Assembly (NCBI RefSeq): GCF_013337115.1
Contig: NZ_SGWE01000001.1
Coordinates: 65,001-129,000, forward strand
Origin: Deinococcus sp. JMULE3
Lineage (GTDB): Bacteria; Deinococcota; Deinococci; Deinococcales; Deinococcaceae
DNA length: 64,000 nucleotides
Direction: 5' to 3'
Position 1 is the first letter of the stretch. Each line of letters opens with the position of its first letter. Positions 58,065 through 64,000 of the stretch are shown one piece after another. The notes beneath the pieces are model-generated. The model ran no database searches, was not told the origin of the DNA, and was given only the letters and a program-made list of their open reading frames with translations. Position numbers and translations under genes: made by a program.

Positions 58065-59876
58065 ATGGCTCAGATTGTCGCTGTCACGGCCTGCCCCACT
58101 GGCATCGCCCACACCTTCATGGCCGCCGAGTCGCTGCGGCGCGCCGCCGCCCAGGCCGGGCACACCCTGCACGTCGAGACGCAGGGCAGCGTCGGCACGC
58201 AGGACGCCCTGACCCCCGCGCAGATCGCGCAGGCGGACCTCGTGATCCTCGCCACCGACGTCGCCGTGGACGAATCCCGCTTCGCCGGGAAGACCATCGT
58301 GCGCGCCGGAACGCAGGACGCCATCCGTGACCCGGGGGCGCTGCTGGCCCGCGCCGGAAGCGCCGGGGCGCCCGCCGCTGCGCCGCAGGCCGGGCCGCTG
58401 CACGTCGTGGGCATCACCGCCTGCCCCACCGGCATCGCGCACACCTTCATGGCCGCCGAGGGCCTGGAGGGCGGCGCGAGGAAACTCGGGTACACCGCGA
58501 AGATCGAGACGCAGGGCAGCGTCGGCGCCGGGAACACCCTGACGCCCGACGACATTGCCCGCGCGGACCTGGTGGTCATCGCGGCGGACACGAACGTGGA
58601 CCTGTCGCGCTTCACCGGCAAGCGCGTGTACGTGACCGGCACGAAGCCCGCCATCAAGGACGGCGCGGCCGTCATCACCACCGCCCAGGCGCAGGCGACC
58701 GTGCACGGCGTGACGGCGGGGGGCGGCGCGGACGCCAGCAGCCCCGACTACGTCGCGCAGGCCGCCGCCGCGAAAGCCGCGAAGAACGCGGGCACGCCCG
58801 CCTTCTACAAGCACCTGATGACCGGCGTGTCGCACATGCTGCCCTTCGTGGTCGCCGGCGGCCTGCTCATCGCGCTGGCCTTCGCCATCGGGTCGTTCCA
58901 GTTCGGGGACCAGGGCATCTTCATCTACGAGGACAAGTACGCCGGGACGCTCGGCAACACCCTCTTCAAGATCGGCGCGAACGGCGCGTTCGGGCTGTTC
59001 GTTCCGGTCCTCGCCGGGTACATCGCGTTCTCCATCGCCGACCGGCCCGGCCTCGCGCCCGGCATGATCGGCGGCTTCCTGGCGGGCCTGACCGGCAGCG
59101 GTTTCCTGGGCGGCATCATCGCGGGCTTCCTGGCCGGGTACCTCGTGCTGTGGCTGACCCGCAGCATCAAACTGCCCCGCACGCTTGAAGGCCTGAAACC
59201 CACCCTGATCCTGCCGCTGCTGGGCACGCTGGGCGTGGGCCTGCTGATGATGTTCGTGGTCGGCAAACCGGTCGCGGCGGCCCTGACTGGCCTGACCGCG
59301 TGGCTGCAGGGCCTGGGCAACACCAGCGCCGCGCTGCTCGGCGCGCTGCTGGGCGGCATGATGGCCTTCGACATGGGCGGCCCGATCAACAAGGCCGCGT
59401 ACACCTTCAGCACCGGCCTGCTGGGCGCCAAGGTCTACGGCCCGATCGCCGCGACCATGGCCGCCGGGATGACCCCGCCGCTGGCGCTGTTCCTCGCCAC
59501 GCTGATCTTCAAGAACCGCTTCACGAAGGACGAGGTGGAGGCCGGGAAGGCGGCGGGCGTGCTGGGCATCTCGTTCATCACCGAGGGCGCCATTCCCTTC
59601 GCGGCGCGCGATCCGCTGCGCGTCATTCCCAGCCTGATCGCGGGCAGCGCGGTCGCCGGGGCGATCAGCATGGCCGCCGGGTGCCTGCTGCGCGCCCCGC
59701 ACGGCGGGATCTTCGTGCTGTTCATCCCGAACGCCGTCACGAACCTCCCCATGTACGTCGCGGCGATCGTGGCGGGCACCGTGGTCAGCACCCTGCTGCT
59801 GGGCATCCTGAAAAAACCCCTCGGAGCCGACGGGCTGCCGCTCAGTGCGGCACGCACGCCGGTCGCGGCGGACTGA
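58065..59876 (+). CDS. fruA: Fructose PTS EIIB-EIIB-EIIC permease
   Basis: A 603-residue membrane transporter that imports fructose and phosphorylates it to fructose 1-phosphate. Two EIIB-Fru domains in tandem carry the phospho-Cys in [15 protein letters not shown] (C10 and C120). After an Ala/Lys linker, EIIC begins near residue 245 with about ten helices ([48 protein letters not shown]). The doubled EIIB is known in the family; whether both transfer phosphate is unclear. AGGAGA lies 4 bases before the ATA of ATATG. Confidence 0.96.
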   Translation: MAQIVAVTACPTGIAHTFMAAESLRRAAAQAGHTLHVETQGSVGTQDALTPAQIAQADLVILATDVAVDESRFAGKTIVRAGTQDAIRDPGALLARAGSAGAPAAAPQAGPLHVVGITACPTGIAHTFMAAEGLEGGARKLGYTAKIETQGSVGAGNTLTPDDIARADLVVIAADTNVDLSRFTGKRVYVTGTKPAIKDGAAVITTAQAQATVHGVTAGGGADASSPDYVAQAAAAKAAKNAGTPAFYKHLMTGVSHMLPFVVAGGLLIALAFAIGSFQFGDQGIFIYEDKYAGTLGNTLFKIGANGAFGLFVPVLAGYIAFSIADRPGLAPGMIGGFLAGLTGSGFLGGIIAGFLAGYLVLWLTRSIKLPRTLEGLKPTLILPLLGTLGVGLLMMFVVGKPVAAALTGLTAWLQGLGNTSAALLGALLGGMMAFDMGGPINKAAYTFSTGLLGAKVYGPIAATMAAGMTPPLALFLATLIFKNRFTKDEVEAGKAAGVLGISFITEGAIPFAARDPLRVIPSLIAGSAVAGAISMAAGCLLRAPHGGIFVLFIPNAVTNLPMYVAAIVAGTVVSTLLLGILKKPLGADGLPLSAARTPVAAD

Positions 59877-59900
59877 TCCACCATCTGTAGAACTGTTCAG

Positions 59901-59938
59901 CACGAAGGGAGAGCCACTGATTCGGCTCTCCCTTCGTG
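59901..59938. terminator. Bidirectional terminator after fruA
   Basis: A perfect 15-bp stem (CACGAAGGGAGAGCC, 59901-59915, with 59924-59938) and an 8-base loop lie between the convergent fruA and histidine kinase genes. Confidence 0.85.
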
Positions 59939-59961
59939 TTCGTCCGGCCGTGCGCGGCGGG

Positions 59962-61182
59962 TCAGTCGAGGGTGCGGACCGGGTCGGTGGGCAGCGTGAA
60001 GCTGAAGGTGGCGCCCAGTCCGGGTGTGCCGCTGGCGTAGACCTGTCCGCCGTGCCGGTCGATGATGCGGCGGACGGTGGCGAGTTCGGTGCCGGCGCCA
60101 GGGTATTCGGACTGGTGGTGCAGGCGCTGGAACAGCCGGTACAGTTTGGGGGCGTAGGTGGGTTCGAAGCCCACGCCGTTGTCCGTGACGGTGACGTGCC
60201 ATTCGCTGCCGCGCTGCTCGGCACGCACCTCGATCCGCGCGTCGGGTCGGGCGCGGGTGAATTTCAGGGCGTTGTGGCACAGGCTGCGTAGCGCCTGCTT
60301 GAGTTGCGCGGCGTCCCCGGTGACGGTGGGCAGCTCGGCGACGTCCCAGGTGACGGGGTGCTCGGCGGTCAGTTCGACCTGCAGGTCCCGCAGGATCGCC
60401 GCGAGGCTGACCGGCTGCCACTGAAGGGCGTGCCGTCCGGCGCGGCTGAAGCGCAGGACGCCCTCGATCATGCTGCTGAGGTGTTCGGCGCTGCGCTCGA
60501 TGATGCCGAGGTAGCGTTCGCGCTTGTCGGCGTCGGCGGTGCGGGCCAGTCGGGCGAAGCTGAGCATGTGCCGCACGGGCGTGAGGAGGTCGTGGGACAT
60601 GGAGTACGCGATGTTCTCCAGTTCCTCGTTGGTCTGCAGCAGGCTCTGGCGTTCGCGGCGCAGCGCCTCGGTCTGCCGCTGGACCTCGTCGTGCAGGGTG
60701 GCGTTCAGCAGGCGCAGCTGTTCACGCACCTGGTGTTCGGCGGTGATGTCGCGCGAGATCACGATGAGCGGCCCGGTGACGCCCGGTTCGGCGGGGTCGT
60801 TCAACGGCGCGAGGGTCACGTCCCACCAGCGGGGTTCGCCCTTCATGGTGGGGCAGAACCCGGAGAAGTGCGCGCCCTGCCCGGCGCGGGCGCGTTCGAA
60901 GGCGGCCAGCATGGGCTCGCGGGCGTCACCCTGCCAGAAGCTGAGCCAGTCGGCGCCCTGGCAGGTGGCGAAGTCGTCGACCTGCATGGCCTGCTGGCCG
61001 TTGCGGTTCATGCTCAGCAGCGCGCCGTCGGGGCTGACGATCTTGATGCAGTCGTGGCTGAGGTCGTGCACCTGGTGCAGGTACGTGAACTGCAGGTCGG
61101 CCGCGCCCTGGTCCGCGCTGAACGGCAGAGGAGGGTCAAGGGCCACTTCGGGCCGCGTGGGGGTGCTTTCGGACGCGGTCAT
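59962..61182 (-). CDS. PAS-domain sensor histidine kinase, soluble
   Basis: A 406-residue cytoplasmic kinase. A PAS domain (about 25-150, CIKIVSPDGALLSMN to PLIVISRDIT) and a coiled linker lead to the phospho-acceptor box YSMSHDLLTPVRHMLSF with H197. The ATPase part has LCHNALKFT (N box), DNGVGF (G1) and YRLFQRLH (F box). The G2 region reads GAGTELATVRRI where GxGxGL is usual, so the second Gly is Glu. This may weaken ATP-lid closure. The start at 61182 is favoured because TATCAT lies 7 bases upstream. No response regulator is adjacent. Confidence 0.9.
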   Translation of the reverse strand: MTASESTPTRPEVALDPPLPFSADQGAADLQFTYLHQVHDLSHDCIKIVSPDGALLSMNRNGQQAMQVDDFATCQGADWLSFWQGDAREPMLAAFERARAGQGAHFSGFCPTMKGEPRWWDVTLAPLNDPAEPGVTGPLIVISRDITAEHQVREQLRLLNATLHDEVQRQTEALRRERQSLLQTNEELENIAYSMSHDLLTPVRHMLSFARLARTADADKRERYLGIIERSAEHLSSMIEGVLRFSRAGRHALQWQPVSLAAILRDLQVELTAEHPVTWDVAELPTVTGDAAQLKQALRSLCHNALKFTRARPDARIEVRAEQRGSEWHVTVTDNGVGFEPTYAPKLYRLFQRLHHQSEYPGAGTELATVRRIIDRHGGQVYASGTPGLGATFSFTLPTDPVRTLD

Positions 61183-61189
61183 TGCGGTC

Positions 61190-61195
61190 ATGATA
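61190..61195 (-). promoter_or_regulatory. -10 box of a leaderless kinase mRNA
   Basis: TATCAT on the minus strand lies 7 bases before the ATG at 61182, although the gene also follows the EAL gene closely. Confidence 0.45.
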
Positions 61196-61245
61196 CCGGG
61201 TGGGGGGCCGTGACGGCGTGCCGGGATTCGCAATTGCGCGCCGGA

Positions 61246-63981
61246 TCAGGGCGTGGTGGCCCAGCCGTCGAGTGCGGCCCAGTCGGGCTGCGCCTGGGGG
61301 GGGCTGTACAGGTAGCCCTGTCCGAGGGTGCAGCCCATCTCGCGCAGGATCGCCTCGTGGGCGGTGGTCTCGATGCCCTCGGCGACCACCGCGAAGTTCA
61401 GTCGGGTCGCGAGTTCCATGACGGCGCCGGTCAGGATCTGGAGTCGGTCGTTGCCCTCGATGCCCCACACGAAGGTCCGGTCGAGTTTCAGGTGGTGGAT
61501 CGGGAGGTGCTGCAGGAGGCTCAGGGCGGAGTGGCCGGTGCCGAAGTCGTCCAGGGCCAGGCCGAAGCCCCATTCGCGCAGGGTGGTGAGGTGCCGGGCG
61601 GTCTGTTCGAGGTTGATCAGGGCGCCGCTCTCGGTGACCTCGAAGGCCAGGTGGCGGGCGGCGTCCGGGTGGTCGTGGATCAGGCGGTGCATGCGGTCCA
61701 TGAAGTCCGGGGCGTTCAGTTCGCTGGGGGACAGGTTCACGGCGATGCGGACGGTCCGGTTCAGGGTGAGGCTGGCGCGGCGGGCCTCGCGCAGCGCGGC
61801 GTGGATGACGTGGTCGGTGATGACGTGAATCTGGCCGAGCTGTTCGGCCAGCGGGACGAACACGTCGGGTGGGACGCGTCCGGCCACCGGGTCGGTCCAG
61901 CGGATGAGGGCCTCGGCCTTGACGATCGCGCCGCTGGTCAGTTCGATGATCGGCTGGTAGTGCACCCGGAAGTCGGCGGTCGCCAGGGCGCGCCGCAGCG
62001 CGCCTTCCAGGTGAACGCGGCGCTGCCGGTCCTGGACGTGGTGGTCCTCGGCGGGTAGCAGGGTGCCCTCGGGGGCGACGCTCAGGGTGGTCTCGGCGGC
62101 GTGCAGGGTGGTACCCAGGGCCTCGGCGGCGGGCCAGGGGCGGGCGCAGGCGCGCACGCGGGGGAAGACCTGCTCGCCGCGCAGGGGGATGGGGTCCAGC
62201 AGCGCGCCGCGCAGGCGTGTCTCCGGGCCGGGCAGGATCAGCGCGAAGGTGCGCTCGTCGAGCTGTCCGGTCAGCAGGGCGTCGGGGTAGCTGCGCCGCA
62301 GGGCGGCGGTGAACGCCAGGGTCAGGTCGTCGGCCAGCGTGCCCGGCACGGCGCGCAGGTCGGTGATGTTCAGGCACTGGGTCACCAGCAGTGTGCGGCC
62401 ATCCGGGGCGGGCAGCGTGGCGGCGAGGTCCTCGAAGTGCGCGCGGTTGGGCAGCGCGGTCAGGGGTGCGTAGCGCGTGACGCGAGTGAGCTGTGCGTGC
62501 AGTTCGTGCGTGTCGGTCACGTCGCGCAGCAGGTACAGCGCGCCGCTGACCTCTGTGCCCTGCAGGGTCGCCTGGGCGCGGCTGTGCAGCCACAGGTGCC
62601 GCCCGTCGGGCCGCTCGACGTGCATGATCGACTGGGCGCTGCGGACCTCGCCGCCGAGCAGCGCCCGGAAGTTCGGGCTCTTGCCGCGCAGGACCCGGCC
62701 CTGGGGGTCGCGGACGGTCAGCGGCGCGAGCAGTTCGGCCAGGGTGGTGGCGGCGTCGCTGTGCGGGCCGAGCAGTTCACGGACGCGGCCGTTGCGGGAC
62801 AGGACGCGGCCGTCGGGGTCCAGCAGCAGCAGCCCCTCGTCCAGGGAGTCGAGGATCTGGGCGTGCTGGGCGGCGGTGCGGGCGAGTTCCTGCCCGGCCT
62901 GTTCGCGGGTGGTGACGTCGTTCATGGCGACGACGGCGCCGCTGATCTGGCCGTCCCCCGCGCGGACCGGGGTGGCGTTGCAGCTGACGATACGCTGCCC
63001 CTCCGGGCCTTCGATGCCGATCAGGGCGGCGCGGACGGTTTCGCCGTTCAGGGCGCGGGCGAGCGGCACCTCCCCGGCGCGCAGCAGGCGCGTGAAGTCG
63101 GGGGTGTGCAGGCCGTAGGTGGCGGCCCAGTCGGGTGCGAGGGTGCCGGTGAGGGGGGCGCGGTGCAGCTGCGCGGCGGCGCTGTTGTGCTGGATGAGCT
63201 GTCCGTCGGCGCCGCTGATGATGACCTCGTCGTTCAGGCTGTCGAGGAGCGCCACGTGAAAGTCGCGTTCTGCCCGGAGTTCGGCGGTGCGCTCGGCGAC
63301 CAGCGTGGCGAGTCGCGCGGCGCGGCGCTGCTGCATGTCGCCGAGCAGCGCGGCGGCGACGGTCAGGAACAGCGCGGCGGCGGTGCCGAGGGCCAGGGCG
63401 GGCAGGGTCGCGGCGGGGACGGGCGTTCCGGCGGGCAGCAGCGAGGCGGCGGCCAGGGTGATCAGCGTGACGCTCAGGCTCTGGCCCAGCGTGACGGCGC
63501 CGAGCTGTCCGGCGCGGCTCAGGCCGGGGCGGCGGGTCAGGGTGGCGGCGGCCAGGGCGCCGAGTGCGCCGAGCAGGTACAGGCTCAGGGCCTGCGGGGC
63601 GTGCGCGGTGGTCAGCGGCAGGGGGTAGCCGCTCAGGCCCGCGATCTGCGCGGCGGTGACGGTCAGGAGCAGGGTCACAGTCACGCGGGCGGGTCGGTCG
63701 AGGGCGTGGTGGCGGTACCACAGCAGGAAGCCGGTGGCGACGCTCACGCTGACCAGCCAGTGGAGTGCGGCGGCGGGCGCCGGGGCGTGCAGGGCCTGGG
63801 CGCGCAGGGCGAGGATCTGCGCGCCCCACAGGCCGCTGCCCAGGATCAGGCCCGCGAGCAGTTGCGTGCCGCGCCCGACGTGTCCGGCGAGGAGGTGCGT
63901 GCGGGCCTGCACCCGCATGAGTGTTCCGGCGGCCGCGATGGTGATCAGGCACAGGGTGAACGGCAGGAGGAAGGGCAACAT
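61246..63981 (-). CDS. Membrane PAS-PAS-degenerate GGDEF-EAL phosphodiesterase
   Basis: A 911-residue protein. Seven membrane helices (residues 1-215) are followed by two PAS domains (about 230-350 and 360-475), a GGDEF-like domain (about 485-640) and an EAL domain (about 655-905). The EAL site is complete: EALIRW at 690, NLSPSEL, LDDFGTGHSAL and VAEGIET. The GGDEF domain has LDERTF where GGDEF is expected and so should not make c-di-GMP. The 7-helix part resembles MHYT sensors in topology but lacks the MHYT motif. A 63-base gap separates it from the downstream kinase gene. Confidence 0.92.
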   Translation of the reverse strand: MLPFLLPFTLCLITIAAAGTLMRVQARTHLLAGHVGRGTQLLAGLILGSGLWGAQILALRAQALHAPAPAAALHWLVSVSVATGFLLWYRHHALDRPARVTVTLLLTVTAAQIAGLSGYPLPLTTAHAPQALSLYLLGALGALAAATLTRRPGLSRAGQLGAVTLGQSLSVTLITLAAASLLPAGTPVPAATLPALALGTAAALFLTVAAALLGDMQQRRAARLATLVAERTAELRAERDFHVALLDSLNDEVIISGADGQLIQHNSAAAQLHRAPLTGTLAPDWAATYGLHTPDFTRLLRAGEVPLARALNGETVRAALIGIEGPEGQRIVSCNATPVRAGDGQISGAVVAMNDVTTREQAGQELARTAAQHAQILDSLDEGLLLLDPDGRVLSRNGRVRELLGPHSDAATTLAELLAPLTVRDPQGRVLRGKSPNFRALLGGEVRSAQSIMHVERPDGRHLWLHSRAQATLQGTEVSGALYLLRDVTDTHELHAQLTRVTRYAPLTALPNRAHFEDLAATLPAPDGRTLLVTQCLNITDLRAVPGTLADDLTLAFTAALRRSYPDALLTGQLDERTFALILPGPETRLRGALLDPIPLRGEQVFPRVRACARPWPAAEALGTTLHAAETTLSVAPEGTLLPAEDHHVQDRQRRVHLEGALRRALATADFRVHYQPIIELTSGAIVKAEALIRWTDPVAGRVPPDVFVPLAEQLGQIHVITDHVIHAALREARRASLTLNRTVRIAVNLSPSELNAPDFMDRMHRLIHDHPDAARHLAFEVTESGALINLEQTARHLTTLREWGFGLALDDFGTGHSALSLLQHLPIHHLKLDRTFVWGIEGNDRLQILTGAVMELATRLNFAVVAEGIETTAHEAILREMGCTLGQGYLYSPPQAQPDWAALDGWATTP

Positions 63982-64000
63982 GAAAGACCGTCCTGGGAGG

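Overview
The window is very GC-rich, with strongly G/C-biased third codon positions. Many genes begin with an ATG only 6 to 8 bases after a TANNNT -10 box, which is the leaderless promoter style known from Deinococcus. Together with the protein content this points to a Deinococcus chromosome. Genus is an inference; no rRNA or tRNA gene was seen.

Layout. 1-3522: a lipoprotein (cut by the window edge) and a large GT-C-like membrane protein. 3894-5652: a diguanylate cyclase, then a 373-bp MITE-like element and a perfect palindrome. 5653-8504: thioredoxin 2, a DUF305 protein and a two-component system. 8497-10797: tryptophan catabolism (kynU-kynA), preceded by a small ORF with tandem Trp codons and a hairpin that look like an attenuator. 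10948-18156: CopD-like protein, PEGA-like lipoprotein, mannose-6-phosphate isomerase, a PAS-GGDEF-EAL protein, an acetyltransferase, a CsoR-family repressor and a PIG-L deacetylase. 18465-27612: a purine-waste to central-carbon block (malate synthase, IclR regulator, malate-synthase-like paralogue, allantoate amidohydrolase, allantoinase, ureidoglycine aminohydrolase, malic enzyme). Allantoin carbon would pass through glyoxylate to malate and pyruvate. 27687-31052: an HD-GYP protein and two unknown proteins.

31297-53490 is the most remarkable part: a complete-looking extracellular contractile injection system (eCIS) in two divergent operons. The leftward operon encodes the Pvc16-like terminator, gp25 wedge, a large baseplate protein, an FHA-tail-protein fusion, a giant pseudokinase-FHA-membrane-Ig protein, the tube/baseplate adaptor, a VgrG-like spike and the AAA+ ATPase. 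The rightward operon encodes sheath, two tube proteins, a tail assembly protein, a small helical protein and two giant proline-rich proteins, the last with a DUF4157 HExxH peptidase domain. FHA and kinase-like modules built into an eCIS resemble the threonine-phosphorylation control of type VI secretion and are the best candidate here for something new.

53490-59938 is a fructose PTS locus (fruR divergent from fruB-fruK-fruA), with phased 10-bp operator repeats and a 7-bp tandem repeat before fruA. 59962-63981 holds a PAS histidine kinase and a membrane EAL phosphodiesterase.

A caution for users: six genes (malate-synthase-like, allantoinase, HD-GYP, pseudokinase, large baseplate protein, sheath) each read through only if one base is added, five of them at or next to a short G or C run. 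The uniform pattern suggests uncorrected single-base deletions in the assembly more than six real pseudogenes.
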